This document shows positions 19,032-27,439 of a stretch of 64,000 nucleotides of DNA, piece by piece (within the stretch, counting starts at the first letter, position 1; each line of letters starts with the position of its first letter). The DNA comes from Clostridium thermosuccinogenes. Lineage in GTDB: Bacteria; Bacillota; Clostridia; Acetivibrionales; DSM-5807. Under the pieces are notes generated by a model. That model worked only from the letters and a program-made list of their open reading frames with translations, had not been told where the DNA came from and did not search any database. Both the position numbers and the translations under genes were made by a program. Location: NCBI RefSeq assembly GCF_002896855.1, contig NZ_CP021850.1:1141665-1205664 (forward strand), written 5' to 3'.

Positions 19032-20005
19032 AATTAAGGGAGTATATCTATTCTAAAGCCGTAACCTTGTGCTTTATTGCCATTGGCGCCTTGATATCGA
19101 GCATCTTCATGCTCCTTGCCGGAACCGATGTATTGCTTATTTGTACGGCGGAGTTGTTTCTTGTGATGATGGTCCTGTTGTGGCTTTTTGTCAGCTATTT
19201 TATAGAGCGGGCCAGGTTGAATAAGCTGGAACGGATCATGGAAGAACTGCCGGAAAAATACCTTCTGGGAGAAGTGCTGCCGACCCCCACCAGCGCAGTA
19301 GAAAAGCAGTATTTCAGAATTATGAAGACAGTATCCCGTTCCGCAATTGGTGCTGTGGAACAGGCCCAACGGGAAAAAAATGAATATTGCAGCTATGTGG
19401 AAAGCTGGATTCATGAAATAAAAACTCCCCTGACAGCTTGCTCCCTGATTTTATCCAACGGCGGTGATGTCCGCAAACTGAAACGGGAGTTGAAACGGGC
19501 CGACAATCTTACTGAAAGCATCCTCTACTACGCCAGGATGCGCAGCATTGAAAAGGACACCCAGATCAGGGAAATCCGTGTGTCGGAAGTAATGAATGAT
19601 GCGGTAAAAAGCCAGATGGAGCTGTTGATCGCAGCAGGAATCAGTGTGGAGCTGCAGGGCGATTTTTCTGTACATACCGACAGCAAATCTTTGGGATTCA
19701 TTTTGAAGCAGTTGCTCATCAACTGCGCCAAGTATTGCCCCGGATGCCATGTGACCATGACGGCAGAGAATGGTGTGATTACGGTTCAGGACAATGGTAT
19801 CGGCATCCCTGCCAATGAGCTTCGCCGCGTCACAGAGAGGGGGTTCACCGGGACGAATGGCCGCCGCTTGGGCGGAAGTACCGGTATGGGGCTTTACATA
19901 GTCAGCGAACTGTGCCGTCAGCTTGGGGTCATGCTGGAAATAGAATCAGAGCTGTCAAAATACACGCGTATTCGACTTTCTTTCGATAATCTTACAAAAT
20001 CGTAA
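19028..20005 (+). CDS. BceS-type intramembrane-sensing histidine kinase
   Basis: A 325-residue kinase with two TM helices (about residues 11-29 and 36-58) and almost no outside loop, the design of intramembrane-sensing kinases that detect antimicrobial peptides through a partner ABC transporter. The H box is WIHEIKTPLTA; the ATPase domain shows NCAKYCP (N box), QDNGIGIP (G1) and GGSTGMGLYI (G2). It overlaps the regulator by four bases (ATGA). The catalytic residues look intact, unlike the neighbouring regulator. Confidence 0.92.
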   Translation: MKLREYIYSKAVTLCFIAIGALISSIFMLLAGTDVLLICTAELFLVMMVLLWLFVSYFIERARLNKLERIMEELPEKYLLGEVLPTPTSAVEKQYFRIMKTVSRSAIGAVEQAQREKNEYCSYVESWIHEIKTPLTACSLILSNGGDVRKLKRELKRADNLTESILYYARMRSIEKDTQIREIRVSEVMNDAVKSQMELLIAAGISVELQGDFSVHTDSKSLGFILKQLLINCAKYCPGCHVTMTAENGVITVQDNGIGIPANELRRVTERGFTGTNGRRLGGSTGMGLYIVSELCRQLGVMLEIESELSKYTRIRLSFDNLTKS

Positions 20006-20006
20006 G
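19991..20006. promoter_or_regulatory. Probable BceR-like operator before the ABC transporter
   Basis: The inverted repeat CTTAC-N6-GTAAG overlaps the end of the kinase gene. A TATAAT at 20051-20056 could be the -10 of a transporter promoter, putting the repeat about 60 bases upstream of the start, where BceR-type regulators activate. No good -35 is present, as is common for activated promoters. Assignment is inference. Confidence 0.55.
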
Positions 20007-20078
20007 AAAAGTTTTATACATATGTTAGAAATATTAACTCCGTTTAATGCTATAATAAGGGCGAAACGGAGGTATTTT

Positions 20079-20843
20079 ATGAAAGAGGTATTGCAGGTAA
20101 AAAATGTGACTAAATACTACGGCAACGGAAGTGTTGTGACAAGAGCCCTGAATGGAATTTCCTTTAAGGTGTACCAAGGAGAGTTCACCGCCATCATGGG
20201 TGCATCCGGATCCGGCAAAAGCACGTTGCTGAATGTGATTTCCACAATAGATCGGGCGAGTGCCGGAGACATATATTTGGAAGGCAAAAATCTGGCAGAA
20301 TTGAAGGAAAACCAACTGTCAGCCTTTCGTCGGGATAAGCTGGGTTTTATCTTTCAGGAATACAATCTTCTGGACACTTTAACTGTCGCTGAGAATATCA
20401 CCTTGCCTCTGAACTTGAAAAAGATGGATGTAGAGACAACCAATAAGGAACTGATGCGGGTTTCAGACGCACTGGGTATCACCGATCAGTTGAGCAAATT
20501 TCCATATGAACTGTCCGGTGGCCAGCGTCAGCGGGTGGCCTGTGCCAGAGCCATCATCACAAGACCTGCACTGGTGTTGGCGGATGAGCCTACCGGAGCA
20601 TTGGATTCCCAGAACTCAAAGCAGTTGATGAAAACCTTCGTTCAGATGAACGAGTCCCTGGGCTCCACCATTCTGATGGTGACCCATGATCCGGTGGTAG
20701 GTTCCTATGCTAAGCGAGTACTGTTCCTGAAGGACGGAAAGATCTGGAGTGAAATAGATAACAGCGGACGAGACAGACAAGCTATGTACCGGGAAATCTT
20801 GTCGGTTATGGCAGCACTGGGAGGTGACACGTTTGTTCATTAA
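20079..20843 (+). CDS. BceA-type ABC transporter ATPase
   Basis: A 254-residue ATPase of the MacB/BceA group that pairs with the large permease next to it. Walker A is GASGSGKST, the Q loop FQEYNLLD, the signature LSGGQRQR, Walker B ALVLADEPTGALD and the switch His in MVTHDP. The ATG at 20079 follows ACGGAGG; the frame extends upstream without a site. In characterised relatives the complex frees lipid II-cycle targets from peptide antibiotics and also acts as the sensor for the kinase. Confidence 0.93.
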   Translation: MKEVLQVKNVTKYYGNGSVVTRALNGISFKVYQGEFTAIMGASGSGKSTLLNVISTIDRASAGDIYLEGKNLAELKENQLSAFRRDKLGFIFQEYNLLDTLTVAENITLPLNLKKMDVETTNKELMRVSDALGITDQLSKFPYELSGGQRQRVACARAIITRPALVLADEPTGALDSQNSKQLMKTFVQMNESLGSTILMVTHDPVVGSYAKRVLFLKDGKIWSEIDNSGRDRQAMYREILSVMAALGGDTFVH

Positions 20844-22797
20844 ACTGGCCTCACGCAATGTCAAACGGCAGATCGGCAATTATATGATATATTTCATCAC
20901 CGTGTCGCTGACGGTGGCGTTAATGTTTGCAATAAATAATGTGATTTTCTCCAAAAAGCTGCAGGAATATGCCGCTCAAATGGAAATGCTGAGAACAGGC
21001 CTTATAGGCATCACCATTTTCATCTCCCTGATCGTGTCCTTTGTCCTGAGCTATGGGACTTCCTTCATTCTTAAGCTGCGAAAGAGGGAATTCGGCACCT
21101 ATTTGACCCTGGGTATGACCAGAAAGAACATACTGACCATTTTTGTTCTGGAGACCCTTATTTTATGCATTGCTGCTCTGGCGACGGGTATTGTCCTGGG
21201 ATTGTTCATTTATCAGGGGTTAATGGGGCTTTTAACCTATCTGATGGAAGTCGAGTATGTCTTTGCTGACTATTCCATGGAAGGCATGACTTTTACCATT
21301 GTGATGGTGACTGCCGTATTCCTTCTGTCCTCTGTGACATCTGCCATTTATCTGAAACGGGTCAGCATCTATCAGCTAATCCATGGGGACAGGATGGTGG
21401 AAAAAAGAGTGAAGCATCCGGTATTCTGGATGACGCTCACCTTGATTTCCCTGGCCGGTATCGTGGGAAGCTGTATAGCTTTTTATAAAGTCATTGAACA
21501 TTTGTTTTTAAGTGATGGTAATGCATCCGAATGGCCTATCATGGGTTGCATGGTGGTACTGGCCGTGACCGTTGTGACCTTCCATACGGGTTTTGCCCGC
21601 AGTGTGGTCAATCTTATGCTGAAGAACAGGAAATTATGTTGCAGGGGTACAAATATATTTGTCCTGAGGCAGTTATCCGGCAAGTTGAGCGCAAACTCCA
21701 TCATGGCCGGCGCTCTGGCTTTTTTGATAGCTTTTGCCGCTATCGGGGCCAATGTGTCTTTTTCACAGAAAATTACCGAGCAGGCAGTCTTGAATAAATT
21801 TTATCCCTTTGATATAAGCGCAATTCTCGATGCATACGAGGAAAACCCCATAGGTTTGGAGGAAGCAAGAGAGATCATCCTTCGATATGCCGGGATTGAG
21901 AAAGAGATTGATTTCAATATCTATACCACCGGCGACAATTATCTCCACGGTTTCACTATATGGAGCGGAGAGAATTTTAAGAGGGTGAAGGATTCCTTCA
22001 TCAGGGAAAGCGATATCAATCGGCTGAATGCTGCTTTGGGATGGGAACCGATAGATTTAAAAGGCGGCTTTGTGATCATGTCCGACATTCCGCAGGTTAT
22101 GAATATGGATTTTTCCTCCGCTGAGCTGACATTAAACGGAAAGACCTATTCCTGTACCGGAAAAACAGATGTCATGCCCTTGCGCGCCTACTTTTTCTTC
22201 GCCGCCATTGTACCGGACGAGGCGGTGGAGGGGCTTGATATCCAGACTCAGTGCGCATCCTTTGATTTGAAGGATGAAAAATTCGATGCTCACGGGCTTC
22301 AAAGTGAATTGTCCTATTCCACTAACGGTAATGGCTTTACTTTCATGCGCAGCGATTATAAAATAAAGGAATATGAAAGGCTGCAGCGCAGCAGTTCGAC
22401 GGCCATCTTCATCATCAGCACCCTTTACATGGCAGTAGTGTTTGTGTTCATGTCCATGGCCATCCTGGCGCTGAAAACTTTGTCCGGCATGTCTGAAGAT
22501 AGGAGAAGATACGATGTTTTGTTCCGCCTGGGTGCCGGGGAACGGGAGCAAAGCAAAACCCTCTTTTTGCAGATATTCAGCTTCTTCTTCCTGCCTTTTG
22601 CGATACCCTTGCTGCTGAACATTCCTGCCGGCATCACATGCTCACGGATTATGGAGCTGGGAGGTCTAATGAAGCAATCAGGTGAAATTCTGGTCACCAC
22701 CGTTCTCATCACCACCGTAATGGCTGCCATTTACCTTTTGTATTTTGGTGCGACCTACTTGATTGCCAAACACAATATTGTACGTACAAATATCTGA
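20824..22797 (+). CDS. BceB-type ABC transporter permease
   Basis: A 657-residue FtsX-like permease. About ten TM helices can be seen: one near residues 19-40, clusters at 55-80, 105-200, 230-270 and 290-320, and three at the C terminus (about 535-655). A large extracellular domain sits between about 325 and 530, the hallmark of peptide-antibiotic transporters of this family. GTG at 20824 overlaps the ATPase gene; TTG at 20833, eight bases after GGGAGG, is an equally good start. The precise drug cannot be deduced. Confidence 0.92.
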   Translation: MTRLFIKLASRNVKRQIGNYMIYFITVSLTVALMFAINNVIFSKKLQEYAAQMEMLRTGLIGITIFISLIVSFVLSYGTSFILKLRKREFGTYLTLGMTRKNILTIFVLETLILCIAALATGIVLGLFIYQGLMGLLTYLMEVEYVFADYSMEGMTFTIVMVTAVFLLSSVTSAIYLKRVSIYQLIHGDRMVEKRVKHPVFWMTLTLISLAGIVGSCIAFYKVIEHLFLSDGNASEWPIMGCMVVLAVTVVTFHTGFARSVVNLMLKNRKLCCRGTNIFVLRQLSGKLSANSIMAGALAFLIAFAAIGANVSFSQKITEQAVLNKFYPFDISAILDAYEENPIGLEEAREIILRYAGIEKEIDFNIYTTGDNYLHGFTIWSGENFKRVKDSFIRESDINRLNAALGWEPIDLKGGFVIMSDIPQVMNMDFSSAELTLNGKTYSCTGKTDVMPLRAYFFFAAIVPDEAVEGLDIQTQCASFDLKDEKFDAHGLQSELSYSTNGNGFTFMRSDYKIKEYERLQRSSSTAIFIISTLYMAVVFVFMSMAILALKTLSGMSEDRRRYDVLFRLGAGEREQSKTLFLQIFSFFFLPFAIPLLLNIPAGITCSRIMELGGLMKQSGEILVTTVLITTVMAAIYLLYFGATYLIAKHNIVRTNI

Positions 22798-22809
22798 AAG
22801 GAACTAATT

Positions 22810-23514
22810 ATGACTGAGAAACAGAAAAAGCAAATAGCAGGAGCCAGCATCATCATATTGGTTCTGCTTTCATTGATCATATCCTGGTTTGTTGGAAAGC
22901 CGCTGCTAAAGTTTGTGTCTCAACCGGAACACTTCCGAGCATGGGTAGATCGCCATGGCTTATGGGGTAGGCTGGCTTTTATGGGAATGATGATTCTGCA
23001 GGTTGTAGTTGCCATCATTCCCGGTGAACCATTGGAAATTGGAGCAGGTTATGCTTTTGGCGCTGTGGAAGGTACCTTACTGTGCATAATAGGCGCGACT
23101 GTTGGAAGCATGCTGGTATTTTTATTTGTACGGAAGTTCGGAGTTAAGGCTGTGGAGATTTTTTTCTCCCGGGAAAAAATAGACTCTGTCCGTTTCCTGC
23201 AAAATACAAAAAATTTAAATTTTTTGGTGTTCACTGTGTTTTTTATACCGGGAACGCCGAAGGATATCCTTACTTATTGCGTCGGACTTACAAAAATAAG
23301 GTTTCGAACCTGGCTTTTTATTTCCGGCGTGGCAAGAATTCCGTCCATCATAACTTCTACCATAGGTGGCGATGCGCTGGGTATTAAAAATCACGGATTC
23401 GCAATCCTTGTGTTTATCGTCACATTGGTGGTTAGCGCCATAGGATTACTGGTTTACAGAAAATTCAGCATACGGCAGGAAGCAAAAGCCGATGAAGAGG
23501 TTGGACAAGGATAA
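22810..23514 (+). CDS. TVP38/TMEM64 family membrane protein
   Basis: A 234-residue integral membrane protein of the SNARE-associated/DedA-like group. About five TM segments are seen. The central motif region IPGEPLEIGAGYAFGAVEGTLLCIIGATVGS and the later FFIPGTPKDILTY match the family, whose members are thought to scramble or flip lipids. It begins 13 bases after the permease with AAAGGAAC upstream, so it is probably in the same operon as the BceAB-like transporter, consistent with an envelope stress role (inference). Confidence 0.9.
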   Translation: MTEKQKKQIAGASIIILVLLSLIISWFVGKPLLKFVSQPEHFRAWVDRHGLWGRLAFMGMMILQVVVAIIPGEPLEIGAGYAFGAVEGTLLCIIGATVGSMLVFLFVRKFGVKAVEIFFSREKIDSVRFLQNTKNLNFLVFTVFFIPGTPKDILTYCVGLTKIRFRTWLFISGVARIPSIITSTIGGDALGIKNHGFAILVFIVTLVVSAIGLLVYRKFSIRQEAKADEEVGQG

Positions 23515-23654
23515 ATTCTGCGGCTTTCTCATTGCCAGGCAGATTCGGCAGGGAACCTTGAGGGAGCGGAAAACAGGACTTAATCAGCAATCAAAATGAA
23601 TATATATTGCTCAAAAGTAAGTAAAAATCAAAAATAACAAAATAAGAATCGTTA

Positions 23655-23683
23655 TTGACAATCAAAACTGAATAGAGTACAAT
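23655..23683 (+). promoter_or_regulatory. Sigma-A promoter of the T-box leader
   Basis: TTGACA (23655-23660), 17-base spacer, TACAAT (23678-23683); transcription should begin near 23690, at the 5' edge of the T-box RNA. Confidence 0.85.
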
Positions 23684-23689
23684 TGTGAA

Positions 23690-23961
23690 CAACATTAAAA
23701 GAAAAAAGCAATGACCGGGAAATAGTAACAGCAGTTCCATCCTTAAGAGAGCTTTCGTTTGGTGCGAGAAAGTAGGATACGGACGCTGTGAATTCATCCT
23801 GATAGCTGCACACTCAAAGGTGAGTGCCGAGTAGGCTGTGCCGGAATCCATCCGTTATAGTGGAGGGGCAATAATTGTTGCTCGCTGAGGTTGCATATGC
23901 AACGAAGACAAGGTGGTACCGCGAATAATAATTCGCCCCTGTTATACAGGAGGCGTTTTTT
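23690..23961 (+). ncRNA. T-box riboswitch, specifier UUC (Phe)
   Basis: The conserved T-box AGGTGGTACCGCG is at 23911-23923. Stem I shows the loop-E pair: AGTA at 23724-23727, followed by ACAGC, opposite GCTGT-GAA at 23785-23792. The triplet just after GAA is TTC (23793-23795), followed by A as in characterised leaders, so the specifier reads UUC, phenylalanine. The bulge UGGU would pair with an ACCA tRNA end, meaning discriminator A, as in tRNA-Phe; tRNA-Trp of bacteria normally has G. A competing terminator CGCCCCTG/CAGGAGGCG with a run of T follows at 23933-23961. It controls the ABC importer downstream. Confidence 0.92.
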
Positions 23962-24030
23962 TATACCTAAAAAAGTGCACTTTTACTTGGAAAGGTTTTT
24001 TGAATGAATTGAAAATAAGGGGGATTAACC

Positions 24031-25035
24031 ATGAGAAAGTCTTTTAGAATTCTGGCTTTTGTGTTGTCAGGATTATTAATTCTGACTGCAGCAGGCTGTT
24101 CAAAGAAAAATGAAGGCAATGATAATAAGAAAGGCACTTCCAAAAAATTAAGCGTCGGTATCATCCAATATATGGAGCATGTGGCTCTTGATGATGCCCG
24201 CAAGGGATTTATTGACGCGCTGAAGGACAACGGCTATGTCGATGGGGAAAACATCACCATCGATGTGCAAAATGCCCAGGGGGATCAGTCCAATCTATCC
24301 ACCATCAGTGACCGTTTTGTCAGCAACAAGGTGGATTTGGTGCTGGCCATCGCTACTCCTGCAGCCCAGTCCATAGCGGGAAAAACCAAAGATATTCCGA
24401 TTTTGGCGACAGCAGTTACCGATTTTGTAACAGCCAAACTGGTAAACTCCAATGAAGCTCCCGGCGGAAATGTCAGCGGTACAACGGACATGAATCCTAT
24501 CAAGGAGCAGATCGACCTTCTTGTCAAACTGGTACCTGATGCAAAAACTGTTGGAGTGCTTTACACATCCAGCGAGGACAATTCCATCCTGCAGGCTTCA
24601 ATTGCTAAGGAAGCGATAGAAAATCTTGGCCTCAAATATGTGGAAGTGACTGTTACCAACTCCAACGATGTTCAGCAGGCTACCCAGTCCATCGTAGAAC
24701 AATGCGATGCGATATATATACCTACGGATAATACGTTCGCATCGGCTATGCCTGTAGTTCATGGCATAACATCCCAATCCAAAACTCCTGTCATCTGTGG
24801 AGAGTCCGGGATGGTTAACAATGGCGGACTGGCTACTCTGGGCATCAACTATTATAATTTGGGATATCAAACCGGCCTTATGGCAATAAGGATCTTCAAA
24901 GGCGAGGCTACACCAGCTACCATGCCCATTGAAGCTTCAAAAGAGTTTGACTTTGCCATAAACGGAGCTGTGGCAGAAGAGATAGGCATAGAGATTCCGG
25001 AGGATCTCAAGGAGTATATAATCAAGGGCGAATGA
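24031..25035 (+). CDS. ABC importer substrate-binding lipoprotein (TrpX-like, COG2984)
   Basis: A 334-residue lipoprotein: a basic N terminus, hydrophobic helix and lipobox LTAAGC (Cys24), then a periplasmic-binding-type fold of the DUF534/COG2984 family (VGIIQYMEHVALDDARKGFIDAL at the mature N terminus). The relatives called TrpX, partnered by TrpY and TrpZ, are predicted tryptophan importers in streptococci. Here the upstream T-box reads Phe, so phenylalanine or a broader aromatic range is more likely (inference). A GGGGG site precedes the ATG. Confidence 0.9.
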   Translation: MRKSFRILAFVLSGLLILTAAGCSKKNEGNDNKKGTSKKLSVGIIQYMEHVALDDARKGFIDALKDNGYVDGENITIDVQNAQGDQSNLSTISDRFVSNKVDLVLAIATPAAQSIAGKTKDIPILATAVTDFVTAKLVNSNEAPGGNVSGTTDMNPIKEQIDLLVKLVPDAKTVGVLYTSSEDNSILQASIAKEAIENLGLKYVEVTVTNSNDVQQATQSIVEQCDAIYIPTDNTFASAMPVVHGITSQSKTPVICGESGMVNNGGLATLGINYYNLGYQTGLMAIRIFKGEATPATMPIEASKEFDFAINGAVAEEIGIEIPEDLKEYIIKGE

Positions 25036-25167
25036 TTTTATGATGCGACCCGCTTAATTAGACTAAATTACACTGAAATAATCGGAAAACCGGCTGAATT
25101 TTATACCTTTCCCTTGTTGAGAAAAAGGTTGGAAGCAGCTGTAAAAATATAGAATTGGGTGGATGAA

Positions 25168-26061
25168 ATGTTGCAGATAATCTTAGGTGCGGTCTCCCTA
25201 GGCCTGTTGTGGGCTGTAATGACCATCGGTGTTTATATAACCTATCGCATATTGGACATAGCAGATCTGACGGTAGAAGGCAGTATTGCCATGGGCGCTG
25301 CAATCGCTGCCCAGGCCATTACTGGAGGAATAAATCCCTATATTGCCGTAGGATTGGCATTGCTGGGAGGAATGGCTGCGGGGCTTGTGACAGGTTTGCT
25401 GCATACACAGCTGAAAATTCCTGCTTTGCTGTCGGGTATCCTTACGATGATAGCTCTGTATTCCATCAACCTGCGCATAATGGGTAAGGCTAATGTATCC
25501 TTGCTCAAAATGAACACGGTGTATACGGTGTTTGAAAACCTTGGATTAAGCCGTAATAATGCTGTCATAGCTTTGGGGTTGATATGCGTATTGGCAGTGA
25601 TATCCATTTTATACTGGTTCTTTGGGACGGAAATAGGCTGCGCCATTAGGGCTACAGGCAATAATCCCCATATGGTGCGTGCCCAGGGTATAAATACTGA
25701 TATTACTAAAATTCTGGGTTTGGTAATAAGCAATGGTCTGGTGGCGTTAAGCGGTGCATTGATCGCACAAAGCCAGAGCTTTGCAGATGTGCAGATGGGT
25801 ACAGGATCCATAGTAATAGGATTGGCTTCTGTTATAATAGGTGAAGTGCTGTTCGGCAAGAGAAACTTTTACAGCAGGCTGGTTTCATTGGCATTAGGAG
25901 CGATAACTTACCGCATAATCATAGCTTTTGTGCTTAAGATGGGCATGCCTGCCAATGATTTGAAGCTCTTTACGGCAATTACGGTGGCAGTGGCATTAGC
26001 ATTGCCCACCATAAAGAACTATATTCACCCTGCAAGGATAACCATTAAGGAGGGTGAGTGA
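25168..26061 (+). CDS. ABC importer permease (TrpY-like, COG4120)
   Basis: A 297-residue permease with about eight or nine TM helices, of the BPD_transp_2 (branched-chain/ribose-type) fold. Typical segments are DLTVEGSIAMGAAIAAQ and the late GTGSIVIGLASVIIGEVLFG. ATG at 25168 follows TTGGGTGG; a GTG at 25159 overlaps that site. It lies 132 bases after the binding protein and its stop overlaps the ribosome-binding site of the ATPase gene. Confidence 0.92.
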   Translation: MLQIILGAVSLGLLWAVMTIGVYITYRILDIADLTVEGSIAMGAAIAAQAITGGINPYIAVGLALLGGMAAGLVTGLLHTQLKIPALLSGILTMIALYSINLRIMGKANVSLLKMNTVYTVFENLGLSRNNAVIALGLICVLAVISILYWFFGTEIGCAIRATGNNPHMVRAQGINTDITKILGLVISNGLVALSGALIAQSQSFADVQMGTGSIVIGLASVIIGEVLFGKRNFYSRLVSLALGAITYRIIIAFVLKMGMPANDLKLFTAITVAVALALPTIKNYIHPARITIKEGE

Positions 26062-26062
26062 A

Positions 26063-26857
26063 ATGCTGCAGGTTAATGGCATATACAAGGTATTCAATCC
26101 AGGAACAGTAAATCAAAAGGTAGCTTTGAGAAATGTCAGTGTAAAGTTGGAAGAAGGCGATTTTGTCACATTAATCGGTGGAAACGGTGCAGGCAAATCC
26201 ACGCTTCTGAATTGCATAGCCGGGGTATATCCGATAGACAGAGGCTCTATCATAATTGATGGTGTCGATGTAACAAAGCTTTCTGAACATAAGCGTGCAT
26301 CAATCCTTGGCCGTGTTTTCCAGGACCCCATGATGGGTACTGCATCCAACATGGGAATTGAGGAAAATCTGGCTTTAGCTTTTCGCCGTGGCCAGAGGCG
26401 TGGCTTAAAATGGGGGATAAGCAATAAGGAAAGGGAAATGTACAGAGAACTGTTAAAACAGCTGGATCTGGGTTTGGAAAACAGATTAAGCACCAAAGTG
26501 GGGCTTTTATCAGGCGGCCAGCGGCAGGCTCTGACGCTTTTGATGGCAACATTGAAAAAGCCGAAGCTTTTGCTGCTGGATGAGCACACGGCAGCTCTTG
26601 ATCCCAAGACCGCGGAAAAGGTGCTGCAGCAGACGGATAAGCTCATAGGAGAGAATAAACTGACTGCTTTGATGGTTACCCATAATATGCGCGATGCCAT
26701 AAGGCATGGTAACCGTCTGATTATGATGTATGATGGACAGATTATTCTGGATATCAAGGGAGAGGAAAAGCAAAAGCTTACGGTGGAGGATTTGTTAAAA
26801 CGCTTTGGCAAGGCCAGTGGAGAGGAATTTGCAAATGACCGGGCGCTGCTTTCCTAA
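26063..26857 (+). CDS. ABC importer ATPase (TrpZ-like, COG1101)
   Basis: A 264-residue ATPase with Walker A GGNGAGKST, signature LSGGQRQALT, Walker B LLLLDEHTAALD and switch MVTHN. The His in DEHTAALD, where most ABC proteins have Pro, is characteristic of the COG1101 group. ATG at 26063 follows AAGGAGGGTGAG. It closes the T-box-controlled operon; a hairpin at 26903 follows. Confidence 0.93.
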   Translation: MLQVNGIYKVFNPGTVNQKVALRNVSVKLEEGDFVTLIGGNGAGKSTLLNCIAGVYPIDRGSIIIDGVDVTKLSEHKRASILGRVFQDPMMGTASNMGIEENLALAFRRGQRRGLKWGISNKEREMYRELLKQLDLGLENRLSTKVGLLSGGQRQALTLLMATLKKPKLLLLDEHTAALDPKTAEKVLQQTDKLIGENKLTALMVTHNMRDAIRHGNRLIMMYDGQIILDIKGEEKQKLTVEDLLKRFGKASGEEFANDRALLS

Positions 26858-26902
26858 CATAATCCCCTATAAATATTCATCAAATTAATAATGAAATGAT
26901 AA

Positions 26903-26941
26903 AGGGTACCCATCTCTAACGGTTGAGGGTACCCTGCTGTT
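26903..26941 (+). terminator. Terminator of the amino-acid importer operon
   Basis: Stem AGGGTACCC / GGGTACCCT with a 15-base loop; the T tract that follows is short (GTTTTC), so efficiency is uncertain. Confidence 0.6.
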
Positions 26942-27439
26942 TTCAAGTCTAAGGGTATACCTCCACTGGATTGAAACCAAGCAAGTGTGAGGGACCTCTC
27001 CCGCAACTGGAGACTTCTACCCAAAACCTCCATTTAAACTTCAAAAGAATCAGGTTTGCTAAACCCTCAGCCCAAAACAGCGGTATCAAACCGAAGACTT
27101 TTGGTTTTGGCAGCTTTCCCATAACCTTGACTATTGAATACCAGTATTATAAAATATACATAAATAGTCGGCATAAAGCTTGACATGCAGGAAAGAGTAA
27201 CTCATATAGGCTTGAGAACCATACTGTGACACCTTTGTTCAGTTTAAATTAAGACTGTTCATGGTTTTGCAGGTTTTTTATGAGGCGCTTATTTGTTTTG
27301 GTAAGAGAGGTTTGCTTGAATTAAGCAGACTTTTTTATTTGCTGCTTTGGTGGAATGGCTTTTTCCAGAGAACATGACAAATCACTGTATGAAAATCCCG
27401 ACATGGTATTTATCAATGGTCAATGGGGGGGATTTTATT
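26942..27439. other. Intergenic stretch, no gene recognised
   Basis: A 70-codon frame (26971-27183) has neither a site nor a motif. A hairpin with stem GTTTGCTT/AAGCAGAC and T6 tail (about 27310-27336) looks like an intrinsic terminator just ahead of the sensor kinase; whether it is an attenuator of that gene or a remnant is unclear. Confidence 0.45.

Noticed and set aside
23690-23961. Tryptophan-specific T-box
   Set aside because: No UGG at the specifier position, and the antiterminator bulge calls for discriminator A, not the G of tRNA-Trp.
26971-27183. A 70-codon frame in the gap before the YesM-type kinase
   Set aside because: No ribosome site or recognisable sequence; likely chance.
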